The translations under genes were made by a program, and so were the position numbers. From contig VZDJ01004378.1 in assembly GCA_008694505.1 (NCBI GenBank), forward strand, positions 8,803,472 to 8,867,471: a stretch of 64,000 nucleotides of DNA, in the 5' to 3' direction. Shown piece after piece: positions 29,201-44,200 of this stretch (position 1 is the stretch's first letter; every line of letters starts with the position of its first letter). Source of the stretch: Cyanoderma ruficeps (Eukaryota; Chordata; Aves; Passeriformes; Timaliidae). The notes under the pieces are model-generated. The model worked only from the letters and a program-made list of their open reading frames with translations. It had not been told where the DNA came from and made no database searches.

Positions 29201-32200
29201 GCTTCATGTCTTGAGTACAAAAATGTAGCCTGAAACTATGACAAAGGTGGTTACCAGTCAAGCAGCCTGAGAGCTGCTGAGTGTGATGCCAGAATTAAGG
29301 TTCTCTATGCTACTTGAGCTGTTTTCCTTGCACGGCTGTATCACAGCACAGCATCACTTTGCACCACGCTTTGCATTTTATGACACTGGGATTCAAGGCA
29401 CTCTCTCCCACAAATATCTGCTGCAGTGATGTTTTTTCATCCACAGTTTCTTAGTTGGATATGTAGAGGAACACTACTACTAGAAAAAAATACTGTAGAG
29501 TTTGGCTTAAGCTGCCTGCCTTACGGGAACTCATATGGCAGAGGCAGAAGTTGGATATGGTTGTCTGGGGCAAACTTAGCTTAGCACAAAAAGTACTTTA
29601 GTACTTTGTCCTTATTTTTTTGCCTTATGTGCAACCTATAAAATCTACAATAAAATAAGTCCAGTAGGGAACTTCTTTCTCCAATGCAGTGCATCTCCAG
29701 AACATGGCCCATCTTTGTACTGACTCACTCATGCAAAGTGGTCCTGTGAGTGGAAACATAAACTCTGAATACTAACTTGGAAATCAATTATACATATGCT
29801 CAGTTAGCCAAATTGAATTGTCATAGCCAGTAGTAATTCTGGTGTTTTGCAAGTCTGACTTTCCAAAAAAAAGATTAATATTAGTGTACTGTTTCTGAGG
29901 CATTCCTGAAATCAGAGTAAAAATAATAACAACTTTTATATTCCCAGTTAATTGCTATAGATTAATGTAAAGATTACTACACAGCTCTCTGACTAGAGAC
30001 CAACAACCAGTTTGATTCCTGCCAAACCAGAAACTAAATAAAATATTAAAAATTAAGAAGAAAAATATTGCACTTCTAAATTGCTTGTTACAGCCAGCTG
30101 GTAAGGCTCAGCTATCAGGGATTTCTTTCTCTGTGGAAGGAGTGGATTCTGTTAAGCACACATCTGCCTCCCTGTTTTCCTCCCAGCCCTGATCTCTTTT
30201 GGACTGTGTCCACAGTCTTGTGTCTTTCCTCTTTCACTACTGATGTTCCTCATTCTCCAGTCCTTTGTTCAGAGAGCAGTCATTGAGAATTTCTCCTTAG
30301 CAGTAGAGAAGACTGGGGATAAGCAGGAAATGGTTACTTAGTTTCTGTCTCCTTTGTATTTTCAGACTCCAGAAGAAGTGTCCCAGTGAGTCCACTTTAA
30401 ACAGTGTGTGAAAATTTTGAGCTATTTTTGTTAGAATTGTAGATACCAACTCTGCCCAAAACCACTGCTACCATCTGCCTAAAACTCAAAATAAATCAAT
30501 TACCCATTAAAAAGGTGCCTCTCAAGAAAAGCATTTGCATCTCTGTGTGCTTTGTCTGTGTTATTTGTTTGGTGTTGATAAGTGCCACGCTGTAATTTGT
30601 CTTGCAGAGGCTGCCTACACTCTCCTGCTGTACGATGAGCTGCTGGAGTGGTCTGATCGGCCGCTCAGGGAATTCCTCAACTACCCCATGCAAACAGAGT
30701 GGCAGCGTAAGGAGTGTCTCCATCTGACCATCATTCAAAACTTTGACAGGGGAAAGGTACAGTAGTCCTACTTTATTGAGTGATCTGGGCAGAGTAGTTT
30801 ATTCATTTTAGGACATTAGCTCCAGGGTTGCACTCTTCTCTTGTATTGAGGGGAAATGTTTGTCCTTGCTTGATTAAGCTGCTACTTAGCGGGGCATTTT
30901 GTTTCTTCCAATCCTGTGGTTGCATCCTAGAAATCCCCCATTTATATGTGAGAAGAATTTTCACTTGTGTAGCAGTTGGCTTTGTAACTGTCAAAGCACT
31001 TTATAAAAAGTTGGTATAATTTCTCCCCATTTTAAAGGTGGTGAAAATGAACCTTGTAAAGCTAATGCAATTCACTTAGTGACCAACAGAGGATTGTAAA
31101 GGCTATGTTTACACCTTATAGTACCATGTTGTATCTCTTAAAAACTAAAAAAGAATTTGTTTGGTGTTCAGTAGTGACAGTTCATTGTCATTACTGCAAA
31201 TGCCTACTCTGATTAAGCAAGTGTAATTATCCTATAGTCTAAAATTTTATATACACATAGTGCTCTGATTTGTCTTACTGACAAACAAGCAATGCATTAC
31301 AATTTTGTGTGGCTAGTATAAAATCCATGTAAGCCTAATAAATGTAATCAAAAACATGTTGATCATCATGTTTTTCAAATAATTCTGTAATTATGTTATA
31401 TAGTTGAACTTACATGGTGCGATGGAATACTGTACAACCTAAAAAATTAAGGAAGTTATATTAAAAGTGCAACTTTAAAATGTAAAAATCATACTGTGAT
31501 GAATCCATCTCATGTAGTGTCAAAAGAGTTGTCCATGGCTCTTGCAGTGACTTACATTTTGTGCATAGTGCAAAATGAATAATTAATGAAATAAATCCCT
31601 AAATGTATTTTTAATTCTTTGAAGAATTCATCAGTATTACTCAGAAGCTATCAGCATGTTTAACGGACAGTTTGTTCATATATTTTCAGTAACAACAAGA
31701 CTTAGTATAGATAGGACAGACGACTAATAAATCACAGATGGTCAAACAGTTGCTTTGAATTACTGAACACCTTTTATTTGCTTGCAGTGTTGGGAAAATG
31801 GCATTATCTTATGCAGGAAAATTGCAGAACAGTATGAGAGCTACTATGACTACAGAAACCTCAGCAAGATGAGGGTAATGTACTTGAATACTTTCATCAA
31901 TTGGAATCCAAAAGCTTTTTAATTTAGGTTATAAAATATTACTTAGAAAATTAAATTTACTACAGAATGGTCCTTAGGTTTGGATTGCAAATCTTATTTT
32001 TTTACTCTGAGGGTTTTTTTCTACAATAAGGATTGATTATAGAAGAGGAGTGAGCTTTTTGAAGAAAAATGAGAAAATCCTATCTTCATAGAATGGTTTG
32101 GGTTGGAAGCCTTAATGATGATCTAATTCCAGCCCCCCTGCTAGACGTCTTCCACTACACTGGGTTGCTTTATTTTATTATAAAATCAATGTTCTTCCAA

Positions 32201-35200
32201 TATTTGTACCTGTACTTTTGTACCACCATCCTTTTTGTGTGCATACTTATGCAGAAAAATAATAATACAAATTCATTTTCATCAGTTTCCTACATTTTAT
32301 CCAGACAATGTCGTCTGTGCAGTCCTTCACTAGGGGCAGCAACATGTCTTTGCAGTTGTAATTGCAAGCAAAGCCACAAGCAATGCCCACCTTTACAATT
32401 TTTTAAATGTACTGCCTAAAAATAAGGTATTTTTAATATTACATAGTAAGAATGAGTCTTTCTTGGTGCAGTCTTCTTGTTGTTTCTTTCATTTTAGAAC
32501 TCTAAGCATTGTTTCTCATTCATTCAGATAGCGTATTTTAAAGATTATTGAGTCTTCTTTTCTTACCTGCTTCTTTGCAGCTTCCCTTTTAAATTTCCTG
32601 CACATGTAGGATGCTTGCTGCCAGAATTGAGTGAAGTCCCTTTAATCCAGAGCTGCTTAACAACATTATGCAAAATTCTCAACACAGAGCTGTGTGACTG
32701 GACGCTCTGTTATCTGCTTATTCCATATATATTTTGATGTGTCAGTGGCAGCATTCTATAAGCAAAAGCAAATTGACTATCATCATGTGAATAAAATGAT
32801 TAGTCTATGCATGTTTAATTAATTGCACTGAATGTGTTTTGTGTTTGAAATACTCTTTTACTGTATCTGTGCCACTGATGTTAATCCAGAAATGGAGGTG
32901 TGGGGATTTCTCATAGCAGTATAATTAGACAGCTGTTGATATCATGTGCATACTAAATAGCTGTCTGCATTACCTAAAATAGGGCTAAGACTGTTTGGCT
33001 TTTTCCACTTTTTCCAGTATTAAAAACTTTGCCGAAAATATCATCAGAATAAGGATACTTTGGGGTTAAGATCCCCTTGTGTCAGTGTTATGAGTGAAAT
33101 AAAAATCAGATGTATTGATCAAAAATTATGCTAATTGCAATTGTGACATTTTAAAGGAACTCATATTTGATGCTTAAATCATTGGAATCTGGTATGATTT
33201 GGACACGACTGTCCTGAATATGGAAATTAGACTTGCTAATTTAACTGACCGCATTACTGCCATGTGTTTGGGTGATTAGCAGATTACTCAGTCGTATGTT
33301 TCAAACTGTCTTTCTATTTTGCCCCTTTAATATAGGGACTTCATATTTTAAAAGATTTTTTTTTAATCCTTGGAAACTTTGAGATTCCTAAGAGGTATAA
33401 TTACTTAATCTGATGCATTCAGAAACTTCTGGATGTCCTAGTTGTTGCTCAGAGACATATTGGAATTCCAGTACCCCAGAGCTGAAAGACACTCCCTTTT
33501 GTGATAGCTTATGGTAAAAATACACTTTCAAAAAAGACTAATTGCATTTCTTCTCAATCTCACACAGATGATGGAAGCATCTCTGTATGATAAAATTATG
33601 GATCAACAGCGTTTGGAGCCAGAATTTTTCAGAGTTGGTTTCTATGGGAAAAAGTTCCCATTCTTCCTGAGGGTAAGCGAATTGAAAATAAACAGAATGG
33701 AGTAATACTGTCATTCATAATCACTTCCACTGTGTTAAAATTCGTTCATACCATATAGAAATTCTTATCTGAGAAATTCTTTACCCTCATGTTTCTTGGT
33801 TAAGAAAAGGTCCTGACTAATGAAAAGACAAATGGTAGGCTTCTAGAGTCCCACAGAAACATAATATTCATGTTTATGTTGGAAACCATGCACCTACATT
33901 GTTCCTCAGACCAATAGTATTTTGTTCCCTTTATCCTGTTCTGTTTCTGCTGGTGAGTAAGAGAAAGGCTGTCAGAAGTAGTATCCATTGGTGGTGGGAT
34001 AATCAGCAATTTAGCATTTAAGCAATTACATTCCCAAGTTCCTTTTTTTTTTTTAACGACTTAGAAATTCCACATGCTGAATTTCATTGATTTTTAATGT
34101 ACTAAAACTGACAAATAATAAACTTATTACTATTGATTGTTAATCTGGAATTCTGAAGTTACTGAAATGACTTGAAAGTGTTGGTGGTGTTTACACTGTT
34201 CCCCTCTTCCACAGTCTACAGTAGTTTAGCTGCACTGTCACCTGGGGAACAGGACAGAATCCATCGTATTCATGGAGCACCTGTAATCATAATCCAAGCT
34301 CCTCTTCCTGTGGTAATTAAAATAAGTGATGAAGAAACCTCCTCTACGTGGTAGAGGCCTTAAAAGCTAATTTGTCTTTGCCTTAGTGGTGGGGAAAATT
34401 ACAAATTCTAACTTCTAAATATAGCACAAAACTCTCCCCTTTAAAAGCAATGCTCAAAAAGAGTCTTATGGGAAGATAGTTCTTGATATTACCTAATATT
34501 CATCTGAATATAACTTCTGTATAAACCAATTCCAAAATATTAATCAGAAACAATTTAACTGATGGAATAAAAGTAGTGGAAGGAGATGCACAACACTGCA
34601 GTACTTTCAAACCTCAGGTCTTTCAGTGCTTGTGCATCGTCTTATGAATTTTTAAGTTAAACATACTCGGCAGAGATTTATACTTGCAACACTAACAAGG
34701 ACAGACTCAATACATTTGATTTAAATTTTTTATGGCAAAGCAATTAGTAAATCTGGCTGTGTTTGCTGTAGAAAGAATAAAGACTAAATTTCATAATAAA
34801 GCTTTCACATTTTAATTTGTAGTTGAACAATAATACTCTTACAGGGTTTTTTTTGTAGCAATTCCCGTGACAGTCTTGACTCTCAGAATTCAATGCCAGG
34901 AGCATTCTTTTACTTTGTGTTGTAAAAACTGGATCATTTTCATTTTCCAAACTGATAATTGATCAACATTTACAGTGTAAGGCAAATTGAGTGCCTTTAT
35001 AATTTTGTTATGCAATGTTTTTCTTCAGAAGTGTGTAACATCAGAACAAAGTTTCTTAGTTCCTCATGGAATCAACTTTGAACCCATTTAATTGTCTTAA
35101 CTATTTGTTGTGTTATATTTCTTTTACATATTTTATACAGTCTGATATATCATGTTAATTGCATACTTTGATCCACTAAGAAAAATTTCTCCCTTCAGAT

Positions 35201-38200
35201 TTTTATTAAACTTCAAAGTGCAATTATTACATTTTCCCAGACTTTTGAATAAGACATAACTTATATTATAAAATTTTCTTCTTCTAAGTAACCTGTTCTT
35301 TCTATAGTCCTTATTTTTATTCTTGCCTTTTGTTTCTTATTTTTTCCCTTCTTTAAATGATGCAAAATTTGCCCAGAAAATCTATATTTAAGAGTGTGTG
35401 TGTTTGGATCCTAATTATGTTCATGCAACTTGCTCTTGCTTTTTGTTTTCTTATTCCACTCAGAATAAGGAATTTGTTTGCCGAGGACATGACTATGAAA
35501 GGCTGGAGGCCTTCCAGCAGCGAATGTTGAATGAGTTCCCACATGCCATTGCTATGCAACATGCTAATCAGCCAGATGAGACCATCTTTCAGGCAGAAGC
35601 ACAGTGTATCCACATAAATCACAAAGCCATACCCTGCACTTACATTTTCTATGCTTTTAAAAAACGTAGGTACTCCTATAGCCAATTTCAATTACATGGT
35701 GCCTCCACTGAAATGAATGGTAGGTGAGAATTTCCCCACATTTTGTCCCAGTTCACTCTGTTATAATGTTTGGAAGTTCTTTGTGTAATTTTGGTTCTAT
35801 TTAAAAATTCCTCGACATGTTATTGACATTATTTCTTTAGCTAAAAATACCTACAGAACTATCACCACTGTGATAATAGTTTAGCGGTTCAAGGTAGTTA
35901 TTTAACTTCTTACAATACAACATTATGTTAGCATGGCATGACATATTATGTAAGTATATATTTAAGTAAATCCCATTATGTACTATTCCATGCAAGTTGC
36001 TCTATTTCAAAAATAAAGATGAAATTTTTAACAAAACAGTACAAAGAAATCTCAAACAACCAAAAAATCTCTCTGGTTCCTTTCCCAAACAATTAATAGT
36101 ATAAAAGCATTTCATGATGCACGCTTTTTAAAGAATTTTTCTTCTATAACGTGTCAGGAGTCAATATGCTTTGCTAATTTTAGTGAAGTGGGATACCCTT
36201 AACTGTTTACATATAGATTTGCAGATTTATGCAGTGACACCAATTCCAGAAAACCAGGAAGTCTTGCAGAGAGATGGCATTCCTGATAATATCAAGAGCT
36301 TTTACAAAGTAAATCACATCTGGCGATTCCGATATGACAGACCATTTCACAAAGGGACCAAGGACAAGGAAAATGAATTCAAGGTAAAGTATCATGCCCT
36401 CTCCTGATCTACAAGACCTATGGATTTGTTTGTAATATCAACAAAAGCTGTCTCATTGAAAAATCATCTGCATTTGCATTATTTAGCTGAGTGTGGTACA
36501 ACAAATTCTCTAAAGGAGATGGTATTTCAGGTTTGACTATTTCACTTCTAATTTTTAATACAATAGTATCAAAAATATATGGGAGATGCAGAGGTCTTCC
36601 TGTATATGTGACTAGGAACGAAAAAAAAAATTGGTTTTTTGCATCTGTGGTATATAGAAGGCTGATCTGGAAAGAGAAGAGTAGTCTCAGAAAAGCTTCT
36701 TTGGCAGGTAGGAAAGCATTGTTAAGGAGGTAGTCTGGGGAATGGATAGGACTGCTTAAAGTTCTCTCTCTCTAGAGCAAGGGAGAGACAGTTTTGACTG
36801 AACGGCAGCATAATGACCTGTTCCTGAGTTACTGAGACTAAAATCTACCTCTGAACATAGAGATTGTCTCAGGAAAAAACAATAGTTCCTTCCCTAATAG
36901 GTAAATACCTTCTGTTGTTCTTAATAAAAATGTCACAGTGAAAATTCGTGTAATTTTTGGTGTAATTTTAATTCTGACCCACTAGGAGCATATCCTGATG
37001 CAAAACACATTCTGGTGTTCAGACAGACAAGAAGAGTTACCCCATAATAATTTTGTCATAAATTTAGAAGAAAGAATTGTAAAGGTAATAATTTAGCTCA
37101 ATTGAGTCACTAATGTACTCTAATGTACGTTTGGGCTTTGTTTTAGATGTACAGCTTATAACTATATTTTGTGTAAGCATTATCCTACGTGTTGATTCGC
37201 CATTTTACAAACCTCTTGCACAAAGTGTTTACCCATAGTATATTTGAGTATCCCATCAGCTGTGCACTCTGGAATCTCAAATAGGGCTTCTCAAAAGAGA
37301 CCGGTTTGTGCTCTCTGATCTAAGTTGTTCTGCTTTGGAACTCTTGTTCTTCTCAGACATTAGATCATAAAAGAAATATTAAAATATCTACTTTGTTGTG
37401 AGTGATTTCTGGAGATTTGGAGACAACATACAATAAATTTTAAGAGTGAAGAATCAGCAGAAATTATTGCTTAGTAGTAGGATCTAGAATGTAAGGAGAA
37501 AAGCGACCTGTTATTGACTTATGGGGTTGACATTTCAGTAGGAATTCAGATGTTGGTATTTTTTTTTTAATGTATACTGTTACTTTAGTGAAGGTGTTCA
37601 TAAAGGAAGCTGGTAATAATTAAGGAAAATACAGAGTCAAATAGGGAAATAAATTGGTTTTATGTATTTTAGAGTCTATGGGTGGAAAGAACCACACTGA
37701 TCTTGGTGCAGAGTTTACCTGGAATATCTCGTTGGTTTGAAGTTGAAAAACGTGAAGTGGTGAGTATGAAACGCATGTCAATACATATTGTGGGCTGGTT
37801 TACTTCCTTAACCATATGTTATTCAATGAACTACTTTAAGATTTATTACACATATTTAATTTCTTTGACCAAGGTCTCAAGGTGGCTACAAAAAAATTGT
37901 TTACAGAGTATATCGAGTTGTCTGATTTCTCTTATCTTGAAAAGTATTATTAAGAACCACCCTTAGGATTCATTTAAACAGCTGAGGAGTAAGAAGTTGA
38001 GAACAATAATGGGCACCCAAAGGCAACATTTAATGTCAGTAAATTACCTTCTTAAAACTCAGCGCCATGTAACATTTAATACTTAAAATATTTATAGCTT
38101 AATGTATCCTTCAGTGTCCTTGAAAAGTAAACATTCTCCAAGTTCCTGTACTATAATAAATGCCATGAGCTAATGAACAGGACCTGTAGGGATACGGTCT

Positions 38201-41200
38201 AATGTACCAGTCTGTTATGGACACATTGGAATTTCCTCTCCTTGCTTGTTCTATTACTTAAAAAATCCTTAAATGGATTCCGGATATATTTGGATGAATC
38301 TTCCTCCTATAAAGAGCTCTAAATAATTGGTCAGTTGCTGAGCCCTGGAGTATAGTATCTATAACTATTTTTCCTCTTGTCAAAGCCAGTCTTAGAATAA
38401 TCCAAATAAATATAAGGATACCATAGTACAATTGATCTTCTCTAAAACTCTGTTGCGTTTTACTTTTATAACAGCAGGAAAATGTCATTTGTTCACCATC
38501 TTGATATTCTGTAGAAAACCAAAGGTGGAGTTTAGTAAAATCAAAATATTGTGTGACATGAGAAATTTTGTTAGTTGACTTTTACTGAGTCCTTACTAGG
38601 TTAATATGACCACTAATACAAATACCTTCAGTTTACTGTCATTTTACCATTATAGTTAGCATTTCCAAAAGTAAACTGTAATAATTTTTCCAAGCATATA
38701 TGAGGTCATGACTTGGATTTGTGCTTGTGTGTTTTGGTAAATTATAGCAGCTGCAAAGCCTGTACTCTTCCCATCACTCAGCTCTTGGTTTTTCTGGCAG
38801 TTCACACTACCTGTGAAAGAACTTCCCACCTCTGAGAAATGAGAGACACATCCTGCTCAAAGCTGTCTTTTGACTATAACTTGATAATCATGTTAGTTCA
38901 AAGCTTGCATTCAAATTCCTTATCCATGAAGTCTCATTGTTGACTTCACTTTGGATGGGGAAACTAACTCACCAATACTTCAGCTCTGCTCTGTACCCTT
39001 AAACTAGTGAAGCTCCCTGACCCCAAACCCATTTTAGGTACTTACCAAGGACAGTTTAATCCTGAATTCTAAGAGTTCTACCACTGGCTGAAAGTATGTG
39101 AATGTTTTGCAAGGGCTGGGTCATCTCCTCAGGTCAGATAATGAATCTATGAAAGAGTGACAGTTGTTTATTTTGATCATTGATTACATTGATTACATGA
39201 TAAAATCAAATCTCTTCCCCAGCTGAGAAGTACTTTCTCCGTTAAGCTACTCTAGGACATAGAATCATACTGTTTTATGTTAAGAAATCAAAAATCATCT
39301 GCAACATATTTCATCTTTCAACTGAAGATTCAGTTTTTTGCAATGCTTCTCACTCATGTTTCAGGTGGAAATGAGTCCCCTTGAGAATGCTATTGAAGTC
39401 TTAGAAAATAAGAACCAGCAGTTAAGAACACTGATTAGTCAGTGTCAAACTCGACAGATGCAGAACATTAACCCTCTCACAATGTGTCTAAATGGGGTCA
39501 TTGATGCAGCAGTTAACGGTGGAGTTGCTAGATATCAAGAGGTAAGCAATTTACTTTCTGTTTATTAAAAATCCAATTTCTTTCCCTGTACAGATGCAGC
39601 TCCTCTGTATGAATTAAGGACAGAAAGTACTATATGAATAATAGTTATAATTATGCCTATATTGCAGTTTTGGGTTAGGTAATGTTAATGACGTGGTTTA
39701 TTGCAGTAACCATTTTGCTGCAGATAGTACCATAAACTTACTCCAGTGATGGCTCAATTCACAATTACCCTGCATTCTTCAGTGATTTGTTTGGAAATTT
39801 TCAATTAACTGGTTAATTGTAAGTAAATTATTATAATACATTGCCTGTTCTAGGATAGGAGACACTTCTGGCTAACTTGCAAATCCACTTTTTTGTGCTG
39901 ACATTCGAGTTTTTTATACATATATCTATATTATATACAGATATATAGATACATATGAGCTATATATAAAATATGCATATATATGTGTGTATATTTTATA
40001 TCTCTATTTATATAAGAATTCTCAACAAGAAGTTCATTGTCTTGAAGAATTATAATTCTTCATGTATCTCTTTTCCAAATTTTTAAGAAAAGCTATTTTG
40101 GGGGGAGGGGGGGGAAAGGGATTTAAAAATAAATACAATTTAGAAACGTCTAACACTAGGTTTGTTTCTAACAGTTGTTCCTCATTATTATCGTTTCGGA
40201 ATCCCCTTAGGAAAACCTTAAATGTTTGAGATTCTGTATTTACACAAAATGCTGTGGAATTTTGAAACTTCAGTTAAAAAAAAAGGGTTGGGGGCTTTTT
40301 GCAGCCCAACTTGATGTTTCTCCTTCTCCTAGTAGTCTTATGAAATACTTAAGACTGTTGCTTTTTCCTTTGACAATACTGCTGCTTTGGAAAACCGAAG
40401 CTGCTTTTTCCTTTGACAATGTCAAGTTGAATAACATTGTCCACTTGTCTCAAAAGCTGAGAGATTCAGTGTTCACTCAACAGTGTTAAATTTGGTAAAA
40501 CTGCATCTTAATTAAACTACAAAAAATTGAGTCCGGTATAATATTAGAATTTGTCATCAACACTGCAGTGTTATGAAAATTGTGAGACTGAAGCAAAGCA
40601 GTAATATTTTTTGTGTTTCCTAACTGCCTTTAAACAACAACAAAACTGTTTAGCATAGTGAAGCATGAAGGGAGTCCCTGGAGAAATACGCTCATGTCAG
40701 AACTATGTCTGGTTTGAATTAGCAGTGTCAGAGCTAGCTCAGTGTCTCTGCACAGCTTCCATCCTTCACAAGCATATCAAAGGTTCTAGCTTGCTCCTTA
40801 TCGTTGTCCTTGGCTGTAATTCTTGCTCTCTTAGACAGTGTTCATGCTTTGGTTCCCTTCTGCCCTCTGCCTCTCACTATATTAAAATAGAACTTTTCAG
40901 CAATTTGTTTTGTAAATATCAAAACTCTTAGCAATAATTGTGAGGGCTTTTTTCCTTCCATTTCTAATTCTTCTCTTTGCATGTCCATTTTTCAGTCTTT
41001 ATATATCTACCTGTTGTTTTGCCAGCTCTTATCTCTACCATTCTTGCTGTCCTGTTCTCTGCAAATGCTTTTCCCTGTTTCACTTGCTTTTCCCTTCTGC
41101 CCTGTACAAAGCTCAAAGTTCAATCAGTCTTGGAGCATTTGGTCTTGAGGTAAGAGTGACCATGTCTTTACTAATATCTTCCTACCCATCAGGCAACTTC

Positions 41201-44200
41201 CAAATTTTAAGAACTGTCCTTTGACCATCTGCTGCCTTCTTGATTCTGTCTTCCTTCTTCTCTCTTTCTCCTCTTTAAATTTTTTCCTGTATTGTTTTTC
41301 TCTTCTGATGGGCAAGAAGCTACCTCTAATTATTCAGCACTTTCCTATTTCAAATTGTAAAGCTATCCATTTACTAGTGGCTACATTTTTTTTCAATGGT
41401 CTTCACCAATGACTATATGATTAATTATTTATTTAACATGTATTATCAATTATTGCTGCTCAAAGGAACCTAGAAAACATTTGAAAATACTATCTAGAAA
41501 CCTGGGCTTTTTTAAAAAAAGAAACAAAAGTGGTGTGTTTTTTTCACTTTGTTTTACTTTGTAATTTCATTCTCTTTAGGCATTCTTTGTCAAAGAATAC
41601 GTCTTGAACCACCCAGAAGATGGAGAGAAGATCACACGCTTAAGAGAACTTATGCTTGAGCAGGTAAAGTGGGGAAAAGACTGACAAGATGGCCTGCTCA
41701 GCTGTTCTAGCTAAAAATAAAATAAAAAATATTAGAGGTTAATAATTTCCCTGTGGTCTTCAGTGTTTTCTGAGTTAGATTCTAAGTAGAGAGTAACTTT
41801 CTATACGAGCAGGTAGGTTTCTGGGACATGTTAATATTATTTCCCTAGGCCTTTCCATCATCACTTTAATCACTTCAAACGATTTTGTGTAAATTAAAGG
41901 TTGAGTGAGAGGTCTGTCTTGTCCTGCTCATACACAAATATTTGCACAAATTTTTTTATCACTACTGTAGAATAAACATTATTTCATTAAAACATTTGAT
42001 GGCTTGGCATATATTTGTATTTTACCAATATTACAGAAAAATATTTTCTTTAATAGGTTTGCCATAAGAGCAAAAAAGCATTCAAAATCTTTTTGCAATG
42101 AAAGATATCTAGTGGTAATTGGTAGGTAGGCAGTAAAATAAATACCAAGTGATCAAATTAAGCTTAGGAGTATTCTATGCATTATATGTTTTTTGCATTA
42201 TTTCTCCATTCATTTATAAGCCAATGACCTGCCAGTCTCAAATATGCAGTGTTTCCATTTGAAAATGCTGAATTTTTTTTTAAATCAAGGATCTCACTAA
42301 TATTTTGGCTATTTTAACTGGCATTTATCTACATTTGTTGTATGCAGCATGTTGATGTTTCAAATTCTATTGCCAGCTTGGAATAAAAAGGGTCGTAAGT
42401 ATTGGGATCTGGCAAGATGGAACTTCCATTTTTCATTAGCATTGTGGGATCTTTTGGTCAGATCAGCCAAGTGACAGGTCCTCAGACAGTATAAATCAGA
42501 ATAGATTCACTGAGCTCACTTTAATTTCACTGAGACAACGTATAGTTATTGGCATTATAATGTTACTTTTTCAAGCTATAGTTAATCTCTCTAATCTTTA
42601 CAGTGTAAAACTGGAGTTAGTAACTTCCTGGAACAGAAATGTGGGTTTCAAGCAATAGCAGTTCAAGCCCCTCTGGCACCCACAGCTGATTTAACGTGGA
42701 GCATTGGGAAGCGCCAGGATGGCTGTGTGTGTGTGGATGTGCTGCAGTTCTGACCCGAGGTCAGGGACTCTGTACAGCTGCGTGCCCGCTTGCAGGCTGC
42801 CTGAAAACATCAGCCAGCAGCTCTCATCCAAAGATATTACAGCACACTCTAGCTATTTTGTTTTTAAATCTGAGTTTATCTGATTCCTCATGTAACCAAT
42901 TCAATATTTTGAATGCATGTGACCAAGTTTGAGCATGATTAAAGTTTTAGCACTGTAATTCTGAAGCCTGTCGTGCCTTGTGTCAAGGATATACATCAGG
43001 CCACCACTTATGGAGCTCTCTGGGGAGTCGAAATAGGCTAGAGGGGCATGGACTTCATTGCAAATATATGACAATCTCTGATGGATTTGACCATTGCTGT
43101 TGTTTCATGCCTTTTACAACTGTTCTTGTAGAAAATGGCTTTTATTTAGGGTTTAGAACTGCTCCTTTGTAAAGTTGCCTTTGTAAAATTTAGTCAGATT
43201 TTTCACTATGTTATCCATAATGTTTTTTTAATATTAGAGTTGAATTTGCATAAAGTGAAACCTTCGGGAAAGTTGAATGGGAGGAGGTGATAAATCCTCT
43301 TGTGTGCTTTTGGTCCTTTAGGCCTTTTTTGGTTACAGATCTTTCAGAGATTTAAATAGGTGTTCTTAAGGCAATGTGCATGTTGTTGGATCTTTTATTT
43401 AAATCAGTTTCCTGATTGATGATGAGAGCTTAAAGAAAATGGATCAAAAATATTTCTTCCCTTTCTGCAGGCCCAGATTCTAGAATTTGGCTTGGCGGTA
43501 CATGAGAAGGTGGTGCCACAGGACATGAGGCCACTGCACAAAAAGCTGGTCGATCAGTTCTTTGTGATGAAGTCAAGCTTGGGAATACAGGTACTCACAT
43601 GAGCAGGTGCATGGATAGACCAGAAGACTGTTCAGCTGCATTAAGGGTTGGTTCATTTTCCCAAGCAACAAACAGTGACATCTTTTGGCTGTTGGTCCCC
43701 ATTACAGCTTGTAGCCTTTTTGTAGTACCACAAAGACAAGAGAAATATAAACTTCCCGTGCCATGCAGAGAAAAGTAGAGTCATGTTTTACCAATAGTCA
43801 CAATTTACTATCATTAGTGATAAGTTAAATATTTTTCTTATTAAGTATCAAGCTGATCCAAAATGCCATCTAATTAGATCTGTATGTAGTTAGCTACATA
43901 TCTGAATCTTACAAAATGCTTAATGATACTATGTTAATTTTAATTAATCTTCTCTTAATAACTCACCAGGAATTTCCTGCCTGTATACAAGCTAGCCCTG
44001 TTCATTTCCCAAATGGAAGTCCTCGTGTATGCCGGAATTCCATACCTATTTCTATGAGCCCTGATGCTGCCAGGGTAATACCACGACGCAGGCAAGTTAA
44101 ATACTAGTACTGACATATTTTTGCTACTCATGGAAGATGACCCATAAATACTTCTGTTACATGCATGCCTTCTTGTGTGGTCTGGCTGTGTTCAGCCTTG

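Larger units (their letters stand above)
39542..41579 (+). other. DOCK4: DOCK4 intron (2.0 kb)
   Basis: GT-AG, phase 0. Contains a TA-rich microsatellite-like stretch (39916-40016), a G-rich tract near 40098 and an 18-base direct repeat (40360 and 40403). No transposon recognised. Confidence 0.86.
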
